Origin: Paraspadella gotoi
Lineage: Eukaryota; Chaetognatha
Assembly: GCA_051294375.1 (NCBI GenBank)
Contig: CM119265.1
Span: 12,203,866 to 12,267,865, forward strand
Direction of reading: 5' to 3'
Length of the DNA stretch: 64,000 bases
A model generated the notes under the pieces. That model saw nothing but the letters and a program-made list of their open reading frames with translations. It ran no database searches and was not told the origin of the DNA. Below are positions 1 through 11,319 of this stretch, one piece after another. Position 1 is the stretch's first letter, and each line of letters starts with the position of its first letter. Both the position numbers and the translations under genes were made by a program.

Positions 1-951
1 AGAGAGAGAGTGAGAGACAGAGTCGACCATTCGGTGTCATCTATAATCTAGCCCTCATGTTCGTGCCCAGTGCGCTGCGACAGTGCCTCCTCAGCCTCGC
101 TCGTTAAGGGGACCCCCGTCCGTAATTAAGGGGACCCCCGATCCAATATTAGGGAAGAGAGAGAGAGACGATCCTTAAATCGAGCGTTTCAAATCTTTCG
201 TGCTAGCCACGAGTCTCGAAACTCACCCTAAACTCACCTTCAAACAATGTCTGTCCTTCAAATAAATTCCGAAAAAACTTGCCCGACCAGATTGTCAGAT
301 ATTGTCTTAAAATCGTTTTTTTTTATTATTATTTTTTTTTTCAAAGACTTTAAACGCCTAAAAAATAAACCCCTCTTATTTTCTAACTTTCTTGACAGAT
401 CTTGAAACGACGTTACTCCACTGAAAACCTCAACGCAATCAGCGAGACCTCGCGGAATTTCGAGATCTCCCTCCCTTAGCCATTCCGTCCTGACTGTTCC
501 GCGCTAACTCACTCCTTTTCTTTCCTCACCTCTCGCGCACTCTCTCTCCCTGTCACACTAACCTTACCTTCTCACTCTCCATAGACGCCGCTTTCTCGCC
601 ACGCCCACTCCGCGCGCGCGCTTCGACGCCGATTTTGTTTTCGATTCTTCCCAACAGCCGAGGGCGAAACGTAAGGCGAGAAAAACGCCGCCGTCGACGA
701 CGCCGCCGTATTCCCCGTCGCCGGAGACGTTGCGGCACGCCCTCTTCCGCGACCACCTCGACGGGATCCTCGGTCGCGGACGATCGATTCCGGCGGCGCC
801 CCGCCGATCCCACTTCCTCCCTCTCCACCCTATCGATCCCTCTCCTCCTTCTCCTCATTCTACTCGCCCCTCTCTCGATCCTCCGCCCCTCGTCTCTCAA
901 CCTCCACGCCCAGCCGCTCCTCGTCCCCGTCCCCGTCTCCTCGCCGGCGCC
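1..951. other. Upstream region of the innexin gene
   Basis: AT-rich to 400, then CG- and CT-rich from 540 to 950, as expected for a promoter and 5' UTR. A 15-bp direct repeat, TTAAGGGGACCCCCG, occurs at 104-118 and 126-140. No TATA box was identified with confidence. Confidence 0.55.
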
Positions 952-2954
952 ATGTCGTGGTTTCCCAAAGACATCTTCTCCATCTTCAGCGAGAACGACT
1001 TTCTCGACGACGGGACGGACCGCGCCCACCGGATCTACTTTCCGCTCTTTCTTTTAGCTTCGTGCACCGTGCTGGGGATCAAGCAGTTCGCAGGGGATCC
1101 CATAGACGTGAGGATGAGGGACAAAAAGGGGGGCGAGGGGGAATTTTAGTGGGTGGCGAAAGGGCCGAAATAATGTTCAGTTTTAACTGTGTGTGTTCAC
1201 TGTTCAGTGAAAAATCAAAAATTTACAAATCACATGGGGGTAAATAATTATCTGTCTCGACCCTAAAAATAGAATCATGATTCATATAAAATCGATTTCG
1301 CTCGATTTAATCTAAAAAAAACTATCAAAAATATTATTAACTGCTCCCTTAGTGCTACACGGACGTCTCGCAAAAGGACTACGTTGACAATTACTGTTGG
1401 ACCGCGTCAACGTATCAACTTCTGAAAACGGACTACGATGTATTTCGTCTTCCCGTCAATACCGACGTCTATTTACCGGGTAAGCTTTTTAAGAGAAGGG
1501 AGTGGCTACAAAAAGTATCATTCATGGAAAGATATAGACATTGAAATTCCACGTGTTCATTTTTCAATTTATTTTCTACTTCTTTCATTTCTTGTTTTCT
1601 TAATTGTCGCTACGTCAATTCTTATAAAAAGGATTCAAAACTTACAAGGAAGTAAAAAGCATTGACGGAAAGACTCATTTGTTGCCAGGTGAGACTTAAA
1701 AGTGATATTCAAATTCTTACTTGTACTACAAAAGCAGTTGTTTTAAAAATTCATTCATTAAATTTAAAATAAAATTCTCATTATTTATCTTTTTAATGCG
1801 TAAGTAGCGACTCTCACCGAAGGTAAGTTGATTTAAACCGACGAGAAGAGAGAACGTTTCATGTCTATTGACTGACTTTTACTAAATCGATACATCTTCT
1901 CTATTCTTTTTTTCCACGACTTTCTAAAGGCAAGGAACACTTGATTCCGGGTAAAATACATTCAAATGAAAATCTCAAAACGAAATTAACATTAATACAT
2001 ACCTAACATATTATAGAACCGTTAGGACTTACTCTAAAACCGTTATTCAGGATATACATCATTTTCCTTGTTTTGGCTTTCTTTTCCTTTTCCTTTGTAA
2101 AATTCTTTTATCACGTCCTGTTCTGTCGTTTATGCTATCCGACCCGCTATACTTTAGGCAAGGAAGCTTTGATCTCTGGTAAGTTCGGTAAGTTGTTAAA
2201 CTATCAGTTATATCAAAAAACTTGTTCTTAAAACTCACCTTTTCTTCCAACCCCGCAATTTTTTTTTTTATGCTTGCCAGGCAAGGAACATTTACTTACT
2301 GGTAAATATGGTTTAAAACACATTTTTTTCTGAGATTAGACTTGGATATTAAATTCATATAAAGCTTCAGCTTAAAAAACGTCGTCATTCTCAAGAATTG
2401 AGAATGTACTGAGATTGATCGCTTTGACGATGCATTGCATAATGACAACAACAAAAAATCCGAAATGCTCTCCTACTTATCTACTACTCAACTTAACATA
2501 CTCATCTTTCCATTCCGCCCTTTTTTGCCCAGTTTTTCTCTTTTGCTTTCAAAATTTAATATCCAGATTTATAAAACCATCTCTAACAACTCGAACCGAC
2601 CAATTCTGAAAACCCTCGCCACGCCCCCGAACCCACCCCCCCCCCCCACCCCAACGTCCCCTCTCAACCAGACCGGACCTTCTCCAACTCGGCCGCCGCG
2701 GATTCCATCCTCGACGGAGAGAAGGTCTTCGTGTCCTACTACCAGTGGGTCCCGATCTTGGTGGCGATCCAAGCCGTTCTCTTCCACGCCCCTTACGTCG
2801 TCTGGTGGACCTTCTCGAAACGGGGCGGCTTGCATCTCCCGCATCTGATGTACGGTGAGTGTCCGGTTTCTTTTCAGGTGTATTGGATTTTTGGTGAGGA
2901 AAGTATTTTTTGATCCTGCAATAGATTATTGAATGACCTTGAATTTTGTAATTT

Positions 2955-2986
<32 letters not shown>

Positions 2987-3276
2987 TCCTTCTTTTGTAA
3001 TACTTACTTTTTCTGTCCTTACCCTTTCCTTACCATTTCCATCCCCAGGCTCATACTGTCTGGCCAAAGTCCAAACGAATCCCATAGCGCGCGACACTCA
3101 GAAGAAGGATGCGGCCTACCTGCTGGATCTCTACTTTCAGGACAACTTGAGGGCACCTGCTCCCAGGGGGTTGAGACGGATCATCCCCCGCAAGATGCAT
3201 CTCACTCTGCTCTATTTCTTCGTCAAATTACTGTTAGTAGTGGGACATGCTCTCTCTCTCTTTCTCTCTCTTTCTT

Positions 3277-3337
<61 letters not shown>

Positions 3338-4673
3338 TTCTTTTTCCCGACTAACTTTGACTTTTCTTTATTCAGTTACATCGCAAACGTCATCTTTCAA
3401 CTGGGATGCTTGCATTCCTTTCTTCAAGTCAACATCCTTTCCTACGCACTGGACGTTGTAAAGACTGTCATTTTTGGCCAGGTGTGTAAATCATTGATTA
3501 AAATTCATTCTGTGTTATAAAAGTTTATAGAGTATTTATTTGGAAGTCAAAAGTCGTCGATGTTCAGATTGATAATTATGTTTATTTTAAAAAAATATTT
3601 TTCCATTTTTTTTTTATTGATTGGTTGACAGATTGTTGAAATTATTTCGTACACCTGATACGTTAATGAACGGCTTAGTAATCAGCCTTAAAATTATTTA
3701 CTGAATTACTTACCAATATTTTCCCACCCGACAGAAATGGCTGATGTCGCCACGTTTTCCGATCCGAACTTTGTGCGAATTCCGCGGATCGCCTCAAGTT
3801 AGTTTCACTGTTAAATACGTATTCTTTCATGAATATCTAAATGGTGAGCAGGGATTAGGAAGCTCAGCTTTGTGGGTTAGGTTGATAAAATGAAGATAAC
3901 CCGATTAACAGAATATTGCTTAAGTTTCCCCACGCTATCACTTTGCACGCTCGCCTCTCGGCACTCAGGTTCACGGGTACTTGCTGCCGCACACCTGCCA
4001 CTGCGTTCTGCCCATCAATCTGTATAACGACAAGTTCTACGCGGTCATGGTGATCATGATGTTGATTCTCCTCCTCGGAACCTTCTTCAGCATCTTCGTC
4101 TGGGCCGGCAGGTTGGCAGGCGGCGATATTGTCTTTTATTGTTTTTAATTACTAAGTGATTGATCATTTTAATCGTGTTTTTTGTTTTATTTACAGATTG
4201 TTTTACAAGGGAACAGCTAATTCGTTGATTAAGGAATTGGTCACAGAAAAGGACGAAAGCTACGTAAATGGGTAAATCATAAGAGGCATATTAGGCAAAG
4301 ATGCACCAGTAAAAAACTTCCTTTCCACCTCTTCATTCGCCCCCCCCCCACTCCTCTTTTCCTCTTCAGCTTCATCAACCAGTATCTCCGATCTGACGGA
4401 CTCTTCGTCCTCAATCTCATCTACAAGAACGTGGGAAGCGGCACGGGCAAAGAGATCGCCTCCAGTCTCTACGAGAAATACAAGGCGGCCATGGCCTGCG
4501 ACTCTTCCTCCGAGGACAGCATCGAGAAGCAGCCGATGCTGCCGTCGCCCAAACCCGCCATCAACAACAAGCAGCTGCGGTGCAACAACTGCGGCAACCC
4601 CTGGTCGGCCAAGGACGAGGGCAAGACCTGCTCCAAGTGCAAGTCCATCCTCAAGTCGATGACGCCCGTGTGA
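952..4673 (+). CDS. Innexin (gap-junction / hemichannel protein), multi-exon
   Basis: Innexins form gap junctions and hemichannels in the plasma membrane of invertebrates. Coding exons, joined by matching splice phases: 952-1107, 1353-1479, 1930-1950, 2158-2178, 2281-2301, 2672-2854, 3049-3232, 3376-3481, 3735-3797, 3969-4111, 4197-4271, 4370-4673. They give 467 residues. Family hallmarks seen: a short cytoplasmic N-terminus before a first membrane helix (YFPLFLLASCTVLGIKQ), the CYTDV...DNYCW cysteines of extracellular loop 1, the signature YYQWVP at the start of helix 2, FPIRTLCEF, and HTCHCVLPINLYNDKFY of loop 2 leading into helix 4. The start at 952 gives the usual short N-terminus; the same frame is open back to an ATG at 730, but that stretch is low-complexity and non-innexin. 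The C-terminal tail ends with a CNNC...CSKC pair unusual for the family. Family identity is near certain; the small exons are inference. Confidence 0.93.
1668..2301 (+). other. Array of 21-nt symmetric microexons in innexin extracellular loop 1
   Basis: Three 21-nt segments, 1930-1950, 2158-2178 and 2281-2301, each sit between AG and GT splice signals. They encode near-identical heptapeptides after a shared split glycine: KEHLIPG, KEALISG, KEHLLTG. Each is phase 1-1, matching exon 2 (ends 1479, phase 1) and the next exon (starts 2672, phase 1), so any subset can be included or skipped without a frameshift. A fourth unit at 1668-1688 encodes KTHLLPG with a good GTGAGA donor, but its acceptor reads CG, not AG, so it may be dead or miscalled. 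An 18-nt candidate at 1806-1823 is weaker. The units look like tandem exon duplications. Splicing cannot be shown from DNA alone. Confidence 0.72.
4581..4640 (+). other. Zinc-ribbon-like CxxC...CxxC motif in the innexin tail
   Basis: The last 30 residues of the innexin contain CNNC and, 12 residues later, CSKC, in an otherwise polar cytoplasmic tail. Two CxxC knuckles at this spacing resemble a small zinc ribbon. Innexin tails are variable and this is not a standard family feature. Zinc binding is inference from spacing only. Confidence 0.45.
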
Positions 4674-4790
4674 ACGGGAGGAAATGGTGGTGGGGGGAAC
4701 AAATGGGTGGGTGGGGGTGTCTCGCGAGAGAACGCGAGCGTTGTTGGCGGCGGCCGCCGTTGGGCGTGGACGGACTTATTTTTACATGCG

Positions 4791-4893
4791 CCTCTCTCTC
4801 TCTCTCTCTCTCTCGTCTCTCTCTCTCTCTCTCTCCTCTCTCTCTCCTCTCTCTCTCTTCTCTTCTCTCTTCTCTCTCTCTCTCTCTCTCCTC
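4791..4893 (+). repeat. (CT)n microsatellite in the presumed innexin 3' UTR
   Basis: An interrupted CT tract of about 100 bp begins 118 bases after the innexin stop codon. It lies within what is probably the 3' untranslated region. No convincing polyadenylation signal could be assigned. Confidence 0.85.
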
Positions 4894-6499
4894 CTTTGTT
4901 TGTTTGTTGAGTCGTTTTGAATGCGTGAGATTTCGGTCGCTCTTCGACATTTTGGCTCGGGTGTTCGCACGACGGGTTATGACTCAAAATGAAGAAGTTA
5001 AGTAAAAAAGATTAATGCCATTAAAAAAAAACGGCGGGACTTTTTCATTTGCAATTTGAAAATTTCCTTTCGGAAATGCCATTGTCATTGCCAATGGCGG
5101 CCCTCGAGCTCCTCTGTCGCTTTTCCAAAACTCTGAAAAAAAAGTATCGAAAAGCCAAATCGTGCGAACATCGGAATTAAAATGTTTTGATGCAAAGAAA
5201 GCTTTGTTAATGTTGAACGGATTTAGAGTCTTCGGCTCTAAAACTTTGTAAGAGACTTGTTCTTTTTGTTACATGGAGCATTCCAATCCAAAAAAAAATT
5301 AAGTTTTGAATCTAAAAAAGATTTAGCGGAGATTCGGCGAAATTGACTGTGAAATTGAAAATTGTTGTTTTTCTGCTGCTCAAAGTCAAAGAGGCATTTA
5401 AAAAGAGTTTTTATCTGTCACCAAAAAAAAAACAGAAGAAGAAAAAACTAGTGTTTCATAGTCGGGCATCGCCTCCGAAGATGCTGTGCATTTTTCGTAC
5501 GTTCACATATTATGTTTGCTTGTTTGTACATTGTACATTCTAAGGGTCTGTTAGATAGACGGAAAAATCGACAGCGAAAAAGCGTCTCATTAAGTCGCGT
5601 CTTGGCGCGACTACTAAAAAAAGGTATCAATGTCCGTGCGTCATATTTAGCGTAGAAGTGTTAAGAAAATCCCTGGCATTATCGATGACAATGTTTAGCT
5701 TCTTTTTTTTTAAGTATGCATGTATGGAAATTCAATACCTTGCTGTCCTAATACTAGATCCGTTGATTCTGCAAAAAAAAACATAAAAAAGCCTCTTACG
5801 GCATAAAAACGGCTTTTTTAACCTATTATTTACTTTCTTCCACTTATAAACCGCCTAAGAGTCAAAAAGAATACGAAACCATATTATTTTTCGTCGTTTT
5901 TATGTCCCGCTAATTTTTTTTTCTCAATAGTGTTTGATATTACACGTATGGTAGTATCGAGATATCACAGTAGTCCGACGTTTATTAGATAATAAACGTT
6001 GTAGACGTTCACCTTTTCATTTTTACCATGGCAAAAAAAAATCGTTACCTTCAATCTCAAAATATCAAAACCATTTATCGTGATTCATTATTGCATCAAA
6101 TGAGTCTTTTCTTTTTAATTCGTTGAAAGCTTAAGAGTAGTTTACTTGGATCTGGAGATCGATTCGGCGTTTTGACTAGATAGCTATTTGCTAAAGATAG
6201 AACTATCCAAAATGCTGGAAACAAGTTGTTGTACTATTAAATGCAGACTGCAGGGTCGTTGTTTGCCCCCACTATTTTCGCGGTATAAATTCTAGTTGTT
6301 ATGGAAGATCATTTCCAATAGGCAAAGTAAATAAAGGAGTCAATATTATTTAAAATTTTATATATTATCCGAGTAAGAATGTAAGCGTTTCAATTTTCCT
6401 TAAATCCCCACAACTTTTCCCTCTTCGATCCTGTTCAGCATCAACTCGTCTTTCCCCTCCACCATCCCCTTCCCCATCAATTTCCCCATCCCCATCCTC
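4894..6499. other. Intergenic region between innexin and collagen genes
   Basis: AT-rich, with many short homopolymer A and T runs. No conserved protein motif or exon with good splice sites was seen. It must hold the 3' ends of both convergent genes (innexin from the left, collagen from the right). Confidence 0.6.
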
Positions 6500-6753
6500 T
6501 CAAGGTCCCTTCGGTCCGTTGTCCCCCTGTCGTCCGGGCACGCCCCGAGGCCCCCTCGGACCCCGAGGCCCCATGGGTCCGATGTCTCCTTCGGGACCAG
6601 GAGGGCCGTTATAACCCCGCGGCCCTATGTCGTATTCGATTCGCGGAAACATGGGCGGCATGGGGGGCATGGGCGGCATGGGCGGAAACGGCGACATCGG
6701 CGGCATGGGAGGCCTCATGGGCAGAGGTGGCCGCATGGGTGGCCTACCGGGTC
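6500..6753 (-). other. Distal terminal collagen exon (13 Gly-X-Y triplets, Met/Pro-rich)
   Basis: The acceptor at 6754-6755 follows a pyrimidine-rich tract. The exon encodes repeated PPM/MPP motifs, then 13 Gly-X-Y triplets and TGA. Entry is phase 1, restoring the Gly register if the upstream exon ends in G. The best matching donor is inside the 7272-7510 exon, after position 7481 (ATGG then GTGGCT). Confidence 0.65.
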
Positions 6754-9700
6754 CTGAGGAAGAATAGAACAGAGAGAAAGGGAAGCGGTGATTGGTGATT
6801 ACATATAGGAAAGAAAAAAGACAGGACTCGTTAGCGAATAACGTAGATGCACATGCGCCGTGCGGGCGTAAAACTTGCATGTAGCATGCACGGAGCGTGA
6901 GCGGCTCTCGCTCCTTCATGCTATGGATGGCTCCACCTGGCATCCTTTGGACAAAGGAGTGAGGAAAGGATAGAGAAGGGAGGAAAAAGGAGGAAAAAGG
7001 AGAAAGAGAAAAAAGGTAAGGCCCAAAAGAAAGCATATAGAATTCTTGGATTACTTGATTGGAGAAAAGAAAAGCCCCGAAGAGACAGTTCCGCATTAAA
7101 GAGAGAGGGAGAGAGAGAGAGAGGAGAGAGAGAGGAGAAGAGAGAAGAGAGAGAGAGGAGAAGAGAGAGAAAGAGAGAGAGCGAGTGTCTGGCACCAACC
7201 TCCGCCAGCCAATCCCAAGGCCGAATCCGAGTCAAAGTTTCCTCGGTTGTCGGGAGTGGGGCTGGAGGTGGTTAAGGGAGTCGGGGTTCTGTGGGGACCA
7301 AGTCTCCCTTGTCGGTCGACTCGTTGGGGGCGTGGGTGGAGGGGGGCGCCAGGGTCGAGGCGTCGACGGCCGTGTTGGTCCGCGGCGTCGACGCCGTCAA
7401 CCAATCGGGCACATACTCGTAGGCGGAGGTGGTCTGGCCAAAGAACTGGGAACCGGAGCCCAGAAGCCCGATGAAGCCACCCATAGCCATTGGCAAGAGT
7501 CTGTGGTCCTCTGGCACCGACTCTTGGTATTACAAAGTGGAGGAAAAAGACCAGAAGAAGACAAAAACAGAAAGCTAAGCTTTAAGGAATTGAGAAATGA
7601 ATAATCTACGCATTGGGCTAAATTACTTCAGATCTAATTAAATTCTGGAATAAATTTAAATAATTCTGAATAATTTTGTGAGAAATGTTATCGAAATCAC
7701 AACTTTCGGCTAGACTCATTATCGTGAACCGAACGGAGTAATCGTCTGAAAAAATTATTTGAATAATTTGAGATGCGATTCGAAAGCGTAAGTGTTACAC
7801 CGCTTCATGTTGACTTTCTCGTAGGACAGAGGAGCATGAGTTAAATTTGTTTACCTGGTCGCTGAGGCCCAGAAGGAATGGAGTTTGTGCCCTGATTCCC
7901 AGGCTGAATTTGTCTCCTGAAAAATTTAAATTGATCGCTTTTTTTAAAACTTATTAAAATCATTTTAGAAAAATAAAAGAGTTTTTCTTACTTGCGATAG
8001 AAGTCGTCTCACGCTCAAAAAAAGTCATCCAGCCGGTTTAATAAAATTATCAAATTAAATTTAAAACTGTCTTATTAAAAAACTGTGTTGTACTTCAAAA
8101 ATCTAAACCGATGACAATTTTTAATTGCGACGACAGAGTTTAAGAACAGTTAAAAATATTGCTTGTTAGCGTGCACAAATTTAACTAAAATTTTCGAAAC
8201 AAAACTGTGGCGGACAAGTCGCCTTTTATTGTAAAATAAATAAATTAAGTGAAAATTACGTCATCAGCTTAGTTTGATTTGAACTATACACCACAGTTTC
8301 TTTTTAACGATAAAAAAAAAAGAATTTGAGTTAACTCATATGATTCTATTATTAGAATTATTACGTTTACAAGGAAATCATTGATAAACATAATAGTCAT
8401 AAATTACAATTTATAAAGGGCGAAAAACATCGGCTAAATTTCAGACGAGGCGTGATCACGGTCCCGGAGGCCCGTTGTCTCCTTGCTTTCCTGGCACCCC
8501 ACGGGGACCTCGAACCCCGCGCGGCCCGATAGGCCCGATCGAGCCCACCGGGCCGGGAGGGCCCGGAAATCCTATGGCCCCGTTCTCAAACTGATACTGG
8601 GGCTGCATGAAGTTCATAGTGGGCATCATAGGCATCATAGGGCTGTGAAATGAGAAGGGGGGGTTGGTTTGAAGAAAATCCATTGGATGCACGAGATCAG
8701 ACGTGATCGCAATTTAACGATTAAATCATCCGGTGAAAAAAATCCCACAAAAAAAAAGTGACGATAATACTGTAGTAATCGCTAAAGTGGCTAAATATTT
8801 CTTATCGATACTATAACAGAATTTGAACCATTTATTTCGCAAAACACTCGAAAGTCACGTAGTTTATAAACGAAACTTACCCTTGAGGCCTTCCGCCAAC
8901 TCCTTGTTGTCTTTGAAAGCCATTCATCATTCCCCATTGCCTCTTTTGTCTAATGGCACCCTCAGATCTGCGTCAAGTTTGTTGTTTTGTTTGTTTTTTT
9001 TTTGTTTTTTTTTTGAAATCGAAAAAGACGCGCGCATATTAAATATACGTATGTATATCACAAGTTTAGGTCCATAATAACGTTATTTTCCTCAGTGAGA
9101 AATCCGAAAATATCTTTCATCAATTGCTAATTTGCTTTATAGTACTTAATTTGGCACGCTAACAAGTATTTGTGAACAAAACACATTCACCTTCTAAAGT
9201 CTAAATTATGTCTTTTTACAGTAGTTTCTTGAGTAAATGAAATTGAATGTCGCCTCCGGTATTGCGAAAATGCTAACTTACCCTCCGCCAATCATTTGGG
9301 CACTCATTTGATTTTGAGCCGGTTGGTATTGGTTCCACCATCTTCGTGTCCGGTTGAGTACGACCCTGAATTTTGGATAAAAAATTAAGATTAATTGATG
9401 TAAAAACAAACAAAGAGTTCTTGTGTTAAAATGGATGTAATACTTACGCTTCTGATGGATTTGCGGGATTAAGAGATGAGAGAACGTGGTTCACCATGAA
9501 CTCCTCATCTAATCAAAAAAGGATTTAAAATCAAGATCGAGTAAATACATAATAAATTTTACCGTTTTGATGATAATTTAGCTTACTTTAATATTATATT
9601 TATCGCTTAAAATTCGCCAACATTTACTTGATTGGGGGCAAAATTCTACTTTGCAACTTTGAGGGCACATGTAATTCATGTAGAAGGGATTCGATTCGCA

Positions 9701-10133
9701 TTCTCCCCGCCAGGCGAACTTCGCACACTCTTTGTCTTGATCGAAGCAGTCTGGGAGCGAAAGAAAAACAGAAGAACACTCGATGAGAAAGGCGCACTTT
9801 GGTTTGGATCGAGAAAGAAAGTTTTAAAAAATATATGAATGGATAATCTTTATATTGGTTGTACCAATTTCATATAAAAATAAAAATTTTAATTTAAAAT
9901 TAATCCGCTAAAAAGAAATAAGTACCAAAATGCAAACAAAAAAAATTATTTCTTTGCCATCGTATTAGACTTTTCTTATCAATAAAAAATCCCCCAAAAA
10001 ATTCACCTGGCCCGTTTGCCTGTTGACCCGTGGGAAATCCGAAATCCGCCGGAAGCCCTTGCTTCTGCGCATCGGCGCTGAAGAAAAGTCCCGCCAAACA
10101 AAAGACGACTGTCCCTGAAATCGAGTCTAACAT
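6500..10133 (-). CDS. Secreted ShKT-domain short collagen, alternative 3' ends
   Basis: Read on the minus strand, exons are 10007-10133, 9628-9750, 9448-9508, 9282-9365, 8881-8967, then either terminal exon 8456-8642 (222 residues, stop TGA) or 7855-7916 followed by 7272-7510 (260 residues, stop TAA) or by a shorter form of that exon (7481-7510) joined to 6500-6753 (275 residues, stop TGA). All junction phases agree. Exon 1 encodes a signal peptide (hydrophobic [14 protein letters not shown]). Exon 2 encodes a six-cysteine ShKT domain with the typical [16 protein letters not shown] pattern. A basic linker contains RQKR, a likely proprotein-convertase site. The terminal exons carry 12-13 Gly-X-Y triplets, far shorter than fibrillar collagens. 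The product is probably an extracellular matrix, cuticle or secretion protein. Domains are clear; the 3' splicing pattern is inference. Confidence 0.82.
7101..7182. repeat. (GA)n microsatellite in collagen intron
   Basis: Interrupted GA tract on the plus strand between the 7272 and 6753 collagen exons. Confidence 0.9.
7272..7510 (-). other. Third possible collagen 3' end, non-collagenous exon
   Basis: In frame after exon 7855-7916, an open stretch of 79 codons runs to TAA at 7272. It contains no Gly-X-Y and is rich in Ser/Thr/Pro, resembling an O-glycosylated tail. It is either a third alternative end or, if the internal donor after 7481 is used, only a ten-codon cassette. Confidence 0.45.
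8456..8642 (-). other. Alternative terminal collagen exon (12 Gly-X-Y triplets)
   Basis: The exon enters in phase 2 after a good acceptor (pyrimidine tract then CAG). It encodes a Met/Pro-rich lead and a Gly-X-Y run ending [11 protein letters not shown], then TGA. The exon at 6500-6753 ends almost identically ([14 protein letters not shown]), so the two are probably duplicated terminal exons. A weak donor (GTGATC) just before the stop could instead join this exon to 7916 in frame. Confidence 0.6.
9835..9874 (+). repeat. Dispersed 40-bp element, copy 1 (collagen intron)
   Basis: Matches 59611-59650 at 38 of 40 positions and contains the near-palindrome ATTGGT..GTACCAAT. The end of the motif (GTACCAATTTCATA) recurs at 52041-52054. 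It lies in the first collagen intron. Probably a remnant of a small non-autonomous mobile element. Confidence 0.65.
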
Positions 10134-11188
10134 TTTCGCCGATTCTTTCGTCCGGGGATTTTTTTTTTATCCAAAACCGAGAAACGCCGAGAAAAAATCC
10201 CTAATTTTCCTTTTATACTCCTTTTCTTTTCGGAAAAAAAAAGAATAAAAAAAGGGAACGGAGTCCTTCATTAAAAAGTAGTTCGTTTCGCAATAAATAA
10301 GAGGATTTTCGTCAAGAGTCAGAGATTACGTTTCGACGCGATTGTGACGATATTTTTTTGTTTTTAAATATTTATGTGTAACAACGAGCTGAGGAGATTC
10401 TAGTCTCTATCTAATTTAACCACTTTTCTATATGACTGATAGTTCAATTAATTTTCTCGTCAATTCATTTTTTTATTTTTTTTAAGGGATAATTTTGAAT
10501 GTTTCCGCGATTCCTTCACGATTTTGGCGGTAAATCGCTTTGCTTCCGACGAACGCAAGCGGAGAGTCAGTAATCGGCTTCTGAGGAAGAATTGAATACA
10601 ATCACTGACACCAATTTGAGTTACATTTGCTCGTGTTGAAGTGCGTGTATTTATATCTTGTAAAAATACACTAAACCATTTGTTTTCTACTCGAGTTTTA
10701 GCGATACTTCAAATCACGGATGCCCGACAAACTGACTTGTGATCTTTATTTTAATTTGACAATCGGAAAATGTTTTAGAGGTACTTGCTGTAAATGCTGC
10801 AGAATAGTAACTTCATCATCACATCAGTCTTCGTGATTTTAGTTGATGTCATCGACTGGATGTTTATAATCTTGATCAATAGAAACGAAAATCTACGTTA
10901 GACGTTTGTTACGCCCCGTCGTCGTCATCAACCCATCCGCCCCAGAAAAGACTGTTTAAAGAGAGAGGGAGGGAAAGAGACAGAGAGAGAGACATGGCTT
11001 CATATCGCAGCAGCACGAGATATACACATAGAGCAAAGCCGTTCTAACCACCGAGGCGGGTCCGCCTCTCGCCTCAGGACCCAAAATCGTTGGGGAGAGT
11101 AACCGTGGTGTCGAGGAAGAAAAGGTGACTCCGTTAGGAACGGAAACCAATTCGGCCTTTTGTAGATCTCAATTCTTGTAGAGCCATT

Positions 11189-11319
<131 letters not shown>

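Noticed and set aside
730-951. N-terminal extension of the innexin to an upstream in-frame ATG
   Set aside because: The added residues are Pro/Arg/Ser-rich and unlike innexin N-termini; ATG 952 gives the normal short cytoplasmic start.
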